A DNA stretch of 64,000 nucleotides from Mucilaginibacter gilvus. GTDB taxonomy: Bacteria; Bacteroidota; Bacteroidia; Sphingobacteriales; Sphingobacteriaceae. Shown here one piece after another: positions 7,957-17,900 of this stretch. The stretch spans positions 310,001 to 374,000 of the forward strand of contig NZ_SBIW01000004.1 in assembly GCF_004054195.1 (NCBI RefSeq). Direction: 5' to 3'. Under the pieces are notes generated by a model. It searched no databases and was not told where the DNA came from. It saw only the letters and a program-made list of their open reading frames with translations. A program made the position numbers and the translations under genes. Position 1 is the first letter of the stretch. The number at the start of each line of letters is the position of its first letter.

Positions 7957-8943
7957 TTAATGTGCCGCCACGGCTATCTTATTATACTTATTGCGGTATT
8001 CCACGGGTGATACGCCGGTTATTTTTTTAAAAGTTTCACGGAAAGCCTTGGTATCGGTATAGCCCACGTTGTACATTACTTCGTTAACGTTTTCGCGCAA
8101 GGTTTCCAGGCTCATTTTGGCGGCTTCTATGCGCACTCGCTGCATATATTCTACTACCGTGTTTGAGGTGGCCTTTTTAAACCTGCGCTCCAGGTGCCTG
8201 CGGCTCATGGCAAAGGTTGATGCCAGGTGGTCCACGGTTATTTTTTCGGAGTAGTTATGCTCTATATATTCCTGCGCCTTTTTAATGGTATCGTCCTCGT
8301 GGTTTTTTTGCCCGTGGAAAATGATGAACAGAGATTGGCTATTGCGTTCAATATCAATCTCGAACATTTTTGAGGATGTGATGGCCATATCGCGGCCCGA
8401 GAATTTCTCTATCAGGTACAGCAGCAAATTCAGCGAAGAATAGGCACCGCCGCTGGTGTAAATGCCGCCTTCGTCGGTTATGATCTTATAAGGCATCAAG
8501 TTAACATCCGGGTACATCTGCCTGAATTCTGCCGCGGCAAGCCAGTGGGTGGTGCAGTTTTTGCCCTTCAACAAGCCAGTTGCTGCCAGTATAAACGCGC
8601 CGATGCAAAGCGATACTACCTCTGCGCCACCTTTATATTGTTTTATTATCCAGGGAATAAATTCGTCATTCTCACTTACCACTTTAGCCATATCGCCATG
8701 TACCGCCGGGATTACAATGAGGTCGGTTTTGGTAACCTCGCCAATGGTTAAGTCGGGCTTAATGGTGAACAACCCATTGCCAAGCGTGGTTTCCCGGCTA
8801 ATACCTACCAACTGGATCTTAAACAAGGGGGCCTTCTTCATCCTATCGAACGCGTTGTTCACCTCGGTAAACATTTTATAGGTCGATTCTATATTGCTCA
8901 GGCTGGCATTGCCCCGCGGAATAAGGATAGATATGTGTTTCAT
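7957..8943 (-). CDS. GlxA-family transcriptional regulator (DJ-1/PfpI + AraC domains)
   Basis: From the ATG at 8943 (MKHISILIPRGN) the protein has 328 residues, normal for the family; an upstream extension to 9030 is possible but would be unusual. Residues 1-190 form a DJ-1/PfpI-like domain with Cys in the nucleophile-elbow position (VVSLCIGAFILA) followed by CTTHW. The last 100 residues hold the AraC double helix-turn-helix (ITVDHLASTFAMSRRHLERRF and NEVMYNVGYTDTKAFRETFKK). Members act as transcription activators whose N-terminal domain may sense a small molecule. It is divergent from the 9048-10754 gene group, with 104 bases between starts, and is a natural candidate to control it. Confidence 0.88.
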   Translation of the reverse strand: MKHISILIPRGNASLSNIESTYKMFTEVNNAFDRMKKAPLFKIQLVGISRETTLGNGLFTIKPDLTIGEVTKTDLIVIPAVHGDMAKVVSENDEFIPWIIKQYKGGAEVVSLCIGAFILAATGLLKGKNCTTHWLAAAEFRQMYPDVNLMPYKIITDEGGIYTSGGAYSSLNLLLYLIEKFSGRDMAITSSKMFEIDIERNSQSLFIIFHGQKNHEDDTIKKAQEYIEHNYSEKITVDHLASTFAMSRRHLERRFKKATSNTVVEYMQRVRIEAAKMSLETLRENVNEVMYNVGYTDTKAFRETFKKITGVSPVEYRNKYNKIAVAAH

Positions 8944-9047
8944 AACATCAAAATTAAATAGAAACAGCGTCGCAATCAACCCCTTAGAATGTCGTAATAA
9001 CACCCCTGCCGTTGCGCAAAAGCCATGCACCTTTGTGATGTCAACAA

Positions 9048-9263
9048 ATGAATATGATAGAGGTTTTCAAAACAAATGTAGACGATTTTAGCAGATCGCA
9101 GGTGCTGGCGGTGCTCATCGAAACGTATTTTAAAGCGTTGCGGGTAAATTTCGACTTGGAAGATTGCGACAAAGTGCTGCGGATAGAAGGCCCCGAGTTT
9201 TGCCCGAAAAAGGTAATTGCCCTGTTAAAATTAAACGGGCACCATTGCGAAGTACTTATTTAA
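9048..9263 (+). CDS. Small hypothetical protein, possibly ferredoxin/HMA-like fold
   Basis: Protein of 71 residues. A second in-frame ATG at 9054 may be the true start. The text reads IEVFKTNVDDFSRSQVLAVLIE and ends in KKVIALLKLNGHHCEVLI, a beta-alpha-beta-beta-alpha-beta pattern reminiscent of heavy-metal-associated domains, but the CxxC metal site is missing (single Cys residues at DCDK, EFCP and HHCE). Proteins like this are common in Bacteroidota and uncharacterised. It starts 104 bases from the divergent GlxA-like gene and lies 36 bases upstream of the VOC gene, so it may lead a small operon. No function is assigned. Confidence 0.6.
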   Translation: MNMIEVFKTNVDDFSRSQVLAVLIETYFKALRVNFDLEDCDKVLRIEGPEFCPKKVIALLKLNGHHCEVLI

Positions 9264-9299
9264 AACACATATATTTATTTAACTTAAAAATAATAAGCC

Positions 9300-9707
9300 A
9301 TGCCTAAAATTAATGCATACATCGGTTTTAATGATACCTGTCGCCAGGCGATGGAATTTTACCGGGAAGTTATTGGTGGCGACCTAACGCTGCAGGTGGT
9401 AAAAGAATCGCCGATGAAAGATATGTTCCCGGCCTCGCATCAGGATAAGATTCTGCACGCTAATTTAGAGAGCAATGATTTCACCTTGTTAGCTACCGAC
9501 CTGCCGGGCAACAATGCTGTAGTTTCTGCCGGAACAATAATACTGATGCTTGTTTATGACACAAAAGCAGAAATACAAGTCACTTTTGATAAACTGGCGG
9601 AGGGCGGAAATATTACCCACCCAATAATGGAATTTTTTGCCGGTACCATGGGAAACCTTACAGATAAATTTGGCGTAAAATGGGGCGTTTTTTCGGCAGA
9701 AAAATAA
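9300..9707 (+). CDS. VOC family protein, PhnB/glyoxalase-like
   Basis: Protein of 135 residues starting MPKINAYIGFNDTCRQAMEFY, the classic opening of PhnB-type vicinal-oxygen-chelate proteins, with GGDLTLQ, then HANLESNDF and a C-terminal GNLTDKFGVKWGV. The fold is two beta-alpha-beta-beta-beta modules forming a dimer pocket. Some relatives bind metal and act as dioxygenases or resistance proteins, but in PhnB-like proteins metal ligands are often lost and the function is unknown. Cytoplasmic. It lies in a run of small stress-type genes (VOC, SRPBCC, DoxX) that often occur together in Bacteroidota. Confidence 0.85.
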   Translation: MPKINAYIGFNDTCRQAMEFYREVIGGDLTLQVVKESPMKDMFPASHQDKILHANLESNDFTLLATDLPGNNAVVSAGTIILMLVYDTKAEIQVTFDKLAEGGNITHPIMEFFAGTMGNLTDKFGVKWGVFSAEK

Positions 9708-9749
9708 CTAATTTACACATTCCAAACCCCAAGTAAAAGCCCCACAATT

Positions 9750-10292
9750 ATGAATGTCCTTTTCATCATCCTGGCAATAATTGCAGCTATAGTTGTAGTG
9801 TTGCTGCTTGCTGCCGCATTCTCTAAAAGCGACTACGCCGTAGAACGTGAAATAATCATTAAAAAACCGGTAGCGCAGGTTTTTGGATACGTGAGATATC
9901 TGAAAAACATGGATGATTACAATAAATGGGTAATGGTAGACCCGATAATGCAAAAGGATTATAAAGGCGAAGATGGTGCAGAAGGCTTCGCTTATGCCTG
10001 GGATAGCGATAATAAAGGCGGCCGGGGCGAGCAGGTGATAAAAAAGATTGAGGAAGACAAGCGGATAGATGTACAGATAACTTTTATAAAGCCTTTTGCC
10101 GGTATTTCAGATTCTTATATGATCACCGAGCCTACTATGGACAATAACACCACGGTAAAATGGGGCTTCGCCAGCAAAATGCCTTACCCTATGAATGCTA
10201 TGATGTTATTTATGGATATGGGCGAAATGTTAGGTAAGGACTTGACCATCAGCCTTCAAAACCTGAAACAGATAATAGAAAAACAACCATAG
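9750..10292 (+). CDS. SRPBCC (polyketide cyclase-like) protein with N-terminal membrane helix
   Basis: Protein of 180 residues. An N-terminal helix (VLFIILAIIAAIVVVLLLAAAF) anchors it to the membrane. The rest is a START/Bet v1-like helix-grip domain: DYAVEREIIIKKPVAQVFGYV, then NKWVMVDP, a GGRGEQ loop and a final long helix ending LKQIIEKQP. Such domains bind hydrophobic ligands; the ligand here is unknown. It is 42 bases after the VOC gene and 84 bases before the DoxX gene, on the same strand, so co-transcription is likely. Confidence 0.8.
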   Translation: MNVLFIILAIIAAIVVVLLLAAAFSKSDYAVEREIIIKKPVAQVFGYVRYLKNMDDYNKWVMVDPIMQKDYKGEDGAEGFAYAWDSDNKGGRGEQVIKKIEEDKRIDVQITFIKPFAGISDSYMITEPTMDNNTTVKWGFASKMPYPMNAMMLFMDMGEMLGKDLTISLQNLKQIIEKQP

Positions 10293-10376
10293 CGTATAAC
10301 AGAGGGTAGGTTTAATCCGTCTTTAAATGGATGGTGCACTTGGGAATTAAAGAATAAACTAAAAAACTTAAATATT

Positions 10377-10754
10377 ATGAAGATTGCAATGATCGTTGTC
10401 CGTACCCTGATGGGGGCATTTCTGCTGTTTGCTTCCATCGCTTATTTTTTTGAACTGGTAAAGCCAACAACAGCGCCGCCCGATGCAGCTATAGTATACA
10501 ATAAAGGTATAGCAGTAGCGCACTTGCTAACCATCGTAAAAAGCATTGAATTGATATGCGGACTGATGCTGATTACGGGACGCTTTGCTGCGCTGGCTAC
10601 TATAGTGATATTCCCGATAACTGTAAACATCGTTATATTCCACGCCTATGCAGATCCGGCGAACATCGGTGGTGGCATATTATTATTGGTGTTAAACTTG
10701 TTTATGGCGTATTACTACCGCAAAAATTACGCGCCGATTTTCCAAATGAAGTAA
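10377..10754 (+). CDS. DoxX-like small membrane protein
   Basis: Protein of 125 residues with four predicted membrane helices, beginning IVVRTLMGAFLLFASIAYFF and including ELICGLMLITGRFAALATIVI. The arrangement with a GLMLI-GRF turn is that of the DoxX/DoxD-like family, small inner-membrane proteins linked in some bacteria to thiol or oxidative stress. Substrate and role here are unknown. It closes the VOC-SRPBCC-DoxX group and is followed by a strong hairpin. Confidence 0.75.
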   Translation: MKIAMIVVRTLMGAFLLFASIAYFFELVKPTTAPPDAAIVYNKGIAVAHLLTIVKSIELICGLMLITGRFAALATIVIFPITVNIVIFHAYADPANIGGGILLLVLNLFMAYYYRKNYAPIFQMK

Positions 10755-10765
10755 ATAGTGCTTAA

Positions 10766-10798
10766 AGATTTGACAACTTTTTAAAAGTTGTCAAATCT
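10766..10798 (+). terminator. Long perfect hairpin after the DoxX-like gene
   Basis: A 15-base-pair perfect stem, AGATTTGACAACTTT paired with AAAGTTGTCAAATCT around a 3-base loop, is followed by a T-rich stretch. It lies 33 bases before the next start codon, so it may end the upstream operon or act in the leader of the gene at 10831. Confidence 0.55.
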
Positions 10799-10830
10799 GC
10801 TTTATTCTTTTATCCCCCTATATTAGCGGG

Positions 10831-11262
10831 ATGAAAAAACTATTGCTGTTTGTGTTTTTCCTTTCGGTGGTTGCTGTTGCCGGTAAAACTGTCCATCATA
10901 ACGATACTATCCCCGAATTTATGAAGGGGAAGTTTAAGGATGATTATGGCATTAAGTACGAGATAAGCGACACCTTGTGGACACAACTGCCCCGTAGCAA
11001 ATACCGCATTGTTAAATGGAACTTGCCGGAGCAATACCTGGTGGCCCGCAATAACGATGGTAACCCCGGCGAAGGCGGCCTGTACACCCGGATAGATTTT
11101 ATGGAGTTTAAAAACATGTCGCCCTGGAAATGGGGCTATTGTTTAACCGCTTATGATGCTAAAACGGATGTAATAGCCGAAAGCATGGCCAAGGCAGATC
11201 GAAAGCACCCCAAAACCGGCTGCAACGGGTTCCCCTTTTCGCGAATGAAAATTAACGAATAA
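10831..11262 (+). CDS. Hypothetical secreted protein
   Basis: Protein of 143 residues with a signal peptide (MKKLLLFVFFLSVVAVAG) and a mature part containing IPEFMKGKFKDDYGIKYEIS and a Trp-rich MSPWKWGYC. Phrases such as KGKFKDDYGIKY are common in small periplasmic Bacteroidota proteins of unknown role. I do not recognise a family. It stands alone between a strong hairpin and a terminator, so it is likely its own transcript. Confidence 0.6.
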   Translation: MKKLLLFVFFLSVVAVAGKTVHHNDTIPEFMKGKFKDDYGIKYEISDTLWTQLPRSKYRIVKWNLPEQYLVARNNDGNPGEGGLYTRIDFMEFKNMSPWKWGYCLTAYDAKTDVIAESMAKADRKHPKTGCNGFPFSRMKINE

Positions 11263-11263
11263 C

Positions 11264-11297
11264 AAAAAAGCTGCACCGAAAGGCGCAGCTTTTTTTT
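11264..11297. terminator. Bidirectional terminator
   Basis: AAAAAAGCTGC pairs with GCAGCTTTTTT; the inner CC-GAAA-GG closes a GNRA-type tetraloop. It has A-runs and T-runs on both sides and lies between convergent genes (hypothetical protein on plus, GH20 on minus), so it can serve both. Confidence 0.8.
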
Positions 11298-11340
11298 ATG
11301 GAACTTAAATAGACGATGAACCATTGTCTATGAATCAATT

Positions 11341-13248
11341 TTACTTTCCCGCTCTTTTATTCAGCTCTTCCACAGGCATGATCAGCATACGCCCAACCTG
11401 TTGTTTGCCTTTATAAGTAACAACCTTTAACTGTGTGGCATCAATAGGTACCAAAAGGGTGCTGGTGTATTTAGGATAAAATCTATCCGGCGATGAGTTA
11501 TCAAAGCTGTAGTAAATATCCAGTCCGGGCACTTCGGGCGTAAGAGTTACGCCTAAGCTCTTATCCGCGTTGCGGATGGCCTTAAAGGTCGGGTCGTAAA
11601 CACTTGGCGAATATTTGGTTTCGCTCAGGTCGAAACGCGCAAATTGTTTCTCTACCTTCGGGAAGAAAACGGTAAAATCTTTCTTCGCTTTTGGCGACCA
11701 TACAGCCTCTGACACCGCCAGCGCACGCGGCCATATCATGTACTCTACCTGGCGGAAATTGTACACCTGCTCCGTCCAAAGGTTGGCTTGGCCACCTTTT
11801 ATTAACTTGGCATCAACACCATCGGGCACCGGTTCAAACTCATAAGTTTTGTTCAGGCGCAGGCTGGCATATACAGGCGGCTCAGTTATTTTATCGCTTT
11901 GCATATAATCCAGGTACACATAAGTGGTTGGGCTCATTACAACCTCGTGGCCCATTTTGGCGGCTTCTATACCCCCCTGTATACCGCGCCAGCTCATCAG
12001 GGCTGCATTGGGGCCAATACCGCCTTCCAGTATCTCATCCCAACCCATAAATTTTTTGCCCTTGCTTTCTACTATCTTTTCTACACGTTTTTCAAAATAG
12101 CTTTGCACTTCTTCCATGGTTTTCAGGTTTTCTTTTGCCATCAGGGCTTTTACCTGGTCGCTTTGCTCCCAAAAGTTTTTGGCGCACTCATCACCGCCCA
12201 TGTGCATGTAGGCAAACGGGAAAAGCTGCGCTATCTCCCCCACAACTTTATCCAAAAATTCGTAAGTGTATTCGCTGGCCGGATTAAGGCTATTATCTAC
12301 CAAAGCCGGGTGGCCGGGTTTCGACCAGTCCATGATCTTTTCGCCCGAACGCACCTTGTACTGGTCTGCTCCGGCGGCAGACGCTAACTGCGGATAAGCA
12401 GCTATAGCTGCAAGGCTATGGCCGGGTACATCTACTTCGGGCATAACATCTACAAACCTGTCTTTAGCGTATTTTACAATTTCGCGGATGTCATTCTGGG
12501 TGTAAAAACCGCCGTAGGTGCGCGGTTCATCTGCCGGTGGAGGTATAAAATCACCAAAGGCACCTTCGCGTTTTGCATTGTAAGCTCCAACGGTTGTTAG
12601 GCGCGGCAGGCTTTTTATTTCTATCCTCCAGCCCTCATCGTCGGTAAGGTGCATGTGCAGCAGGTTAAATTTGTATTTAACCATGTCATCTATAAAGTGC
12701 TTAACCTCCTGTTTGGTAAAAAAGTGACGCGATACATCAAACATCAAGCCTCTCCATACAAAGCGGGGGTAATCGGTAATGTCAACCACAGGGACGGTCC
12801 AATTTACATTTTTCGCAACTTCGAAGCCTTCAATTTCCTTAGGAAGTAATTGCATGAGTGTTTGTACACCGTAGTATAAACCGGCAGGCTCATTAGCGCT
12901 TATGGTAATGCCTTTAGAATTTACCGATAATAAATACCCTTCTTTACCAATTATAGCATTGGCGGTTTTATTAAGCACCAACTTAATGGTGGCGGCAGGT
13001 GCGGTAGCTTTTACCGAAACTGTTTTGCCCGCAGCCGTACTGAATTTCTTCTTCAGCAAGTCCAGTATCGAGGTCATTTCCGGTTGAGAACTGCTTTGTA
13101 CCACCACAATTTTTGGCAGTGTAAATAGCCCGACATGCCTGGTTATTTTAACAGGTTCGGGGATGATGGAAATATCCGTGGCCGTTTGCTGCGCAAAACT
13201 TAACGAACCAATAAAGCAGGAAAATACCAGTAAGGATAGTTTTTTCAT
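11341..13248 (-). CDS. Beta-N-acetylhexosaminidase, GH20
   Basis: Protein of 635 residues with signal peptide MKKLSLLVFSCFIGSLSFAQ, so periplasmic or surface-exposed. Residues 25-145 form the GH20b domain (IPEPVKITRHVG, YYGVQTLMQLLP). The catalytic TIM barrel begins at YPRFVWRGLMFDVSRHF and LLHMHLTDDEGWRIEI, and the catalytic pair is D353-E354 in MHMGGDEC, used for substrate-assisted hydrolysis of terminal GlcNAc or GalNAc. WTEQVY and EAVWSP complete the barrel. A C-terminal beta-sandwich resembling the chitobiase C-terminal (FN3-like) domain follows (LDIYYSFDNSSPD). It is divergent from a Gfo/Idh gene. Natural substrates would be chitin oligomers, peptidoglycan or glycoproteins. Confidence 0.93.
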   Translation of the reverse strand: MKKLSLLVFSCFIGSLSFAQQTATDISIIPEPVKITRHVGLFTLPKIVVVQSSSQPEMTSILDLLKKKFSTAAGKTVSVKATAPAATIKLVLNKTANAIIGKEGYLLSVNSKGITISANEPAGLYYGVQTLMQLLPKEIEGFEVAKNVNWTVPVVDITDYPRFVWRGLMFDVSRHFFTKQEVKHFIDDMVKYKFNLLHMHLTDDEGWRIEIKSLPRLTTVGAYNAKREGAFGDFIPPPADEPRTYGGFYTQNDIREIVKYAKDRFVDVMPEVDVPGHSLAAIAAYPQLASAAGADQYKVRSGEKIMDWSKPGHPALVDNSLNPASEYTYEFLDKVVGEIAQLFPFAYMHMGGDECAKNFWEQSDQVKALMAKENLKTMEEVQSYFEKRVEKIVESKGKKFMGWDEILEGGIGPNAALMSWRGIQGGIEAAKMGHEVVMSPTTYVYLDYMQSDKITEPPVYASLRLNKTYEFEPVPDGVDAKLIKGGQANLWTEQVYNFRQVEYMIWPRALAVSEAVWSPKAKKDFTVFFPKVEKQFARFDLSETKYSPSVYDPTFKAIRNADKSLGVTLTPEVPGLDIYYSFDNSSPDRFYPKYTSTLLVPIDATQLKVVTYKGKQQVGRMLIMPVEELNKRAGK

Positions 13249-13474
13249 TGATAATAAATTGATGGTTTATAATGGGGGTATTGGGATGCAATTTATAACT
13301 TTTTAAATTAAATTAATAAGTTTTTTTACACGTGTATCTGTAAATGCTTTAATGCCAAACTTATTATGGCGAAATAAAATTTCATTTTAGTTTTTTTGTT
13401 AAATTGCCCTTTATAGATCTCACAATTGCGCCTGCAATTTTATAAACCAATTATTAAATCTTAACTATTAAAAC
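13249..13474. promoter_or_regulatory. Divergent intergenic region between GH20 and Gfo/Idh genes
   Basis: These 226 AT-rich bases hold the promoters of both divergent genes. A perfect 10-base palindrome, TACACGTGTA, sits at 13327-13336 near the middle and could be an operator. I could not find a convincing TTTG/TAnnTTTG pair. Confidence 0.35.
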
Positions 13475-14869
13475 ATGTCAACTGATCGCAGAAAATTTCT
13501 CAAGCACCTGGGTACTTCGGTTTTGTTAACCTCCGCTTCGCTCACCAGTTTAGCGGCAAAAGAGCAGAACGAGATAAGGGAGTTACGTGCCCAAAAACGC
13601 ATTACCCCAAATGATAAAATACGCATTGCCACCATTGGCATGGGTATTATGGGCTTTAATGATACCCGTGCAGCGCTAACCACAGCGGGTGTAGAACTGG
13701 TTGGTGCCTGCGATCTGTATACCGGCAGGCTGGCCCGCGCCAAAGAGGTTTATGGGGCAGGCCTGTACACCACCGGCGATTACCGCGACATTATCAACCG
13801 TAAGGATATCGACGCCGTTATTATTGCCACCAGTGATAACTGGCATAGCCAGATAGCCATTGATGCCATGCGTGCCGGCAAAGCCGTTTACAGCGAGAAA
13901 CCAATGGTACACCAGATAAGCCAGGGACTTGGCGAGATAAAGGCGCAGCAGGAAACCAAGATGGTTTTTCAGGTGGGCAGCCAGCGTGTGAGTAGCATAG
14001 CTTACAAAAAGGCTAAGGAAATGTACGAATCGGGCGCTATCGGCAAGATCAATTCTATCGAGGCGTCGTTTAACAGGCAGGATGCTTTAGGTGCCTGGCA
14101 ATATACAATGCCAATGGATCAGTCGGTACAAACGGTAGACTGGTCAAGGTTTCAATCCAACGCTAAAATTAAATATGACTATGACCCGAAACGCTTCTTC
14201 CGTTGGAGGAATTACCGCGAATATGGTACCGGTGTAGCCGGTGACCTGTTTGTACACCTATTGAGCGGCATCCATTTCATTACGAGTTCTAAAGGCCCCG
14301 AACGCATTTATTCCATAGGCGACCTGGCTTATTGGAAAGACGGGCGCAACGTGCCTGATGTGATGAGCGCAGTAGTTCATTATGGCGAAACCAAAGAGCA
14401 TCCCGCATTCCAGGTTACGCTGCGGGTTAACTTTATCAGTGGCGAGGGCGACCGTACCGTTACAAAAATTGTTGGGTCGGAAGGCGTAATGGACTTGGGC
14501 GGAGAGGGAGATAGTTTCAGCATCCGCAAGAACAAAATGGCCGAAGCACCGGGCATAGGCGGCTGGGATTCTTTATTTACCTATACCGAGGCGCAACAAA
14601 AAGCGTTGATGGACGACTACAATAAGCGTTACACCGAAGCGCAAAGAACACGCCCGCGTTTCCCTGATGTAACCTACCGTGCGCCGGATGGTTACAATGC
14701 CTCTAACGACCACTTTGCCAACTTCTTTGATTCCGTACGTAATAAAACGAAGGTGGTTGAAGATGCTATATTTGGCTTTAGGGCCGCCGCGCCTTGCCTC
14801 GCCTGTAACGATAGTTATTTCGAGAACCGGGTGATCAATTGGGATGCCGAGAACATGAAGATAGTTTAA
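13475..14869 (+). CDS. Tat-exported Gfo/Idh/MocA family oxidoreductase
   Basis: Protein of 464 residues. The N-terminus TDRRKFLKHLGTSVLLTSAS is a twin-arginine signal, so the enzyme is exported folded, with its NAD(P) bound. The Rossmann domain (about 45-165) shows IATIGMGIMGFND, ACDLY and the EKPMVHQ motif at the position of the family EKP. The C-terminal alpha/beta domain carries GDLFVHLLSGIHF. These enzymes oxidise or reduce sugars; exported members in Bacteroidota include glycoside-modifying enzymes working through 3-keto intermediates. It stands alone but fits the 3-keto-sugar genes at 28115-31192 and 33955. Substrate is not known. Confidence 0.88.
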   Translation: MSTDRRKFLKHLGTSVLLTSASLTSLAAKEQNEIRELRAQKRITPNDKIRIATIGMGIMGFNDTRAALTTAGVELVGACDLYTGRLARAKEVYGAGLYTTGDYRDIINRKDIDAVIIATSDNWHSQIAIDAMRAGKAVYSEKPMVHQISQGLGEIKAQQETKMVFQVGSQRVSSIAYKKAKEMYESGAIGKINSIEASFNRQDALGAWQYTMPMDQSVQTVDWSRFQSNAKIKYDYDPKRFFRWRNYREYGTGVAGDLFVHLLSGIHFITSSKGPERIYSIGDLAYWKDGRNVPDVMSAVVHYGETKEHPAFQVTLRVNFISGEGDRTVTKIVGSEGVMDLGGEGDSFSIRKNKMAEAPGIGGWDSLFTYTEAQQKALMDDYNKRYTEAQRTRPRFPDVTYRAPDGYNASNDHFANFFDSVRNKTKVVEDAIFGFRAAAPCLACNDSYFENRVINWDAENMKIV

Positions 14870-14887
14870 GTGTGATGTTTTCAAATG

Positions 14888-14922
14888 AACGGCCGTGGGT
14901 GTATGCCTGCGGCCGTTTTTTG
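14888..14922 (+). terminator. Terminator after the Gfo/Idh gene
   Basis: AACGGCCG pairs with CGGCCGTT around a 14-base loop, followed by TTTT. It also overlaps the end of the convergent NHL gene, which it may help terminate. Confidence 0.75.
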
Positions 14923-14923
14923 T

Positions 14924-17900
14924 TTAGCGTAGTATGGTTACCCAGCCCGCTACTTTTGGTTTTAGGGTATGGGTATCTACAATATAATAATAGGTACCCG
15001 CGGGCAGGGCCTTACCCGAAAACGTACCATCCCACGGCTTGGCGTAACCGATAGATTGGTATACCAGCTTACCATAGCGGTTGTAAATGAACACGGTGGC
15101 CGTTGAGTATTTGCTTAAAATCGGGATCTGCCAGTAATCGTTAATGCCGTCGCCATTGGGTGTAAAAGTGTTGGGGATCACAATATCGCATTCGCTGCCT
15201 GGCAGTATTTGGGCGGTGATAGGGTTGGATGGTGCGGTAGTATTTAATAGGCATTTGCCGCTGCTGGTCATTACGCAGGTAACCACGTCGCCATCCTGCA
15301 ATTTGCTGGTGCCGAAATTGGGGCTGTTGCTGCCCGCGTTTATGCCATTTATTTGCCATTGATACGATGGACTGTTTGGGCCCAATTGGATGTTGATGGG
15401 AACTGCTTTAAAATCGAGCTGGCTGCCCGGGCAAACAGGGCCCGTAACGGATGGAAATATGGTTACCGATGTAGTTACCGATGAAGCTGCGTTAATAGAT
15501 GCAGGCGCCGACGGTGCCGATGAAATATCCGCGCAGCCATCATGGTTGGTAACTATGCAGGTAATTTTATCGCCAGTGATTAGGTCCGCGCTGGTAAATT
15601 CATCGCCCCCGCTGTATCTTTCTGCGCCGTTTACATACCATTTATAAGTTGGATTAAGACCGCCGTTTTGCGCTTCGGCCTTATAGGTAACCGGGAAGGA
15701 GGCGCAGGCATCAATAAAACCGGGGCTTACCGTTATGGTTGGGGTAGGTAATTTATTGGCCGTGATGGTAAAGGTAGTACTGCCATCATCATAGGGACTA
15801 AGTTTATCATGCGCGGTTAAAACCAGGTTTACAGTTTGCCCATTGTTTAAAACGGTACCGGCTGCGGGCGTTTGCGTAAAGGTGAAGGCGCTTGCACAAC
15901 CGCTTTTTGCGGTTGCTGTTTGTGTATAATCGGGCACAAGGGCGGGGCAAACATCCAGGTAAGGTATAATTACCGGCGTGTAGGTGCTGGTGATGGTTAT
16001 TGGGCTGGTAATTTGAATTGGAATATCCTTTTTAGTTTTGTTGCTGTAACTGGTATTGTCGAAATAGCCTGGCGCGCCGCTGCCTGCAATGGTTGTAACA
16101 AGTCCGTCGGGTGTTATTTTACGGATGCGGTGGTTATCCTGGTCGGCTATATACAGGTTGTCCTGTGGATCAATGCCGATACCCTGCGGATTATTAAACG
16201 AAGCTACCGTGGCACCCGGCCCGTCTACCGCGCCAATGCGGCTGGCGCTGCCGGCAAATATGCTAAGCGTACCGTTGGGCGTAATTTTATAAATTTTTGG
16301 CTCGGACGAGGCTATAAAAGCATTGCCTTTGCTATCCACCACCAAGCGGGTAAAGCGCAACAGCGCATCGTTTTTGTTGTAAATTGTGGTTACAACGCCA
16401 GCAGGTGTAATCTTACGCAGCAGATTATAGCTGGTGGGCGTAGAGCAGGCTACATACAGGTCGCCATTAACGGCAAAATATAGGCCCGTTATGTTGTAAA
16501 AATCGGCCGTTTCGCCTATGCCATCTGTGTTTAATTCTTTTCCGCTTCCTGCAAACACTGCGGCGCTGGAACCGTCAGGAGTGACCTTATAGATCCGGGT
16601 GTTATCGGATACATAAATATAGCCCGCCTTATCTGCAGCCACCGCGCGCGATACCAGCGGGTCGTAATCGTTAAAAGGGATGAGTTGCTCGTAGGCAAAA
16701 GTACTCACCGTACCATCCGGTTTTATTTTTCTTACCGATGCGTTAAATATATCACACACATAGATGTTGCCTTGTGGGTCGCTGGTGATGGTTAACAGTT
16801 CCTTGCTAAAGCCAGCGAGCCCGGCCTCGCCATCCTCTTTACCGGGGCGGCCGCTACCGGCCAGTGAACCTACCCGCCCATCGGTACCTATTTTCCTCAG
16901 GCGGTAATTGCCTTTGTCTGATATATACGCCTGCCCGGATGAGGCATCGAAAACAATATTACTCGGGTAATTAAACTGTGCCGTAAGCGGGTCAAACGGA
17001 TCGTGCCCAAAGCCGGCGGTTATGGTAGCCGTTTGAGGGCCAACATCACCACAATTGTACTGGCTTTGTTTCAGTGCCACTACGCGTTCCTCTAAATTAT
17101 GCTCGCCGGTAACGTCGGCAACCTGGTCGTAAGTAATCGTGATGTTGCCCGTACCATCCAGCGGGAATAAAATAGGGCCGGGCTTCGGGGTAATGGTAGG
17201 GTAGACAACAACAGGCGGCACTTCTGTTACAATCAGTTCGCGGGGTACCGGCTCGGCATCAAAATAAAAAGGGTTGCCGTTTTGGGTGGCGGTAATAATA
17301 GTTGTCCCCGGGCCGATGATGTGGATCTTCCCGTCGGATATGGAGGCGACGTTAATACGGCTTGACGTGAGCACGATGGGCGATGCCCCAGGTGTAGTAT
17401 TGCTACTGAATGGAAAAACCTTGAAATCGGCATCGGTTTGCTGTTTTACCGGGATAGGCGCAAAGGTGATCACCTGGGGTGTCCGCTGGGCTTCGTTCAC
17501 CTGTATGTTTACAAGGTACTGCCCCTGCCCATCTACATTATAGCCCACAATATTATAATCGGTAGATGGCCATGGAGTTGTTGGGGTGCCGCTGATGGTG
17601 CCGGTGGTTGCATCAAATACTAAACCCGGAGGCAGGTCCGGGAAGATCTTATAGCCGGTGGTGGAGATCTTTCTGATCAGGTTGTTTCCCGCATCCGCCA
17701 GGTAAATAAAACCCGCGTCGTCAATGCACATCCCCGCAGGATTGTTAAACCGGGCACCAATGCCAATACCATCAATGGCACCGCTGTTATAGGGGTCGCC
17801 CGCAAGCTTGCTTACAAAATCTTCGCGGCGGCCAAACCGTCGTATGAGTTGATTGCCGGGATCGCTGATAAACATGGTGCCTGCTTTGGCTATAGTGATG

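Noticed and set aside
8944..9030. Longer start for the GlxA-like regulator at 9030
   Set aside because: The added residues are not conserved-looking, and the ATG at 8943 begins directly with the DJ-1-like first strand.
15872..16483. Plus-strand ORF of 203 residues inside the NHL protein gene
   Set aside because: Antisense to NHL repeats whose regular codon pattern creates long open frames; no family features.
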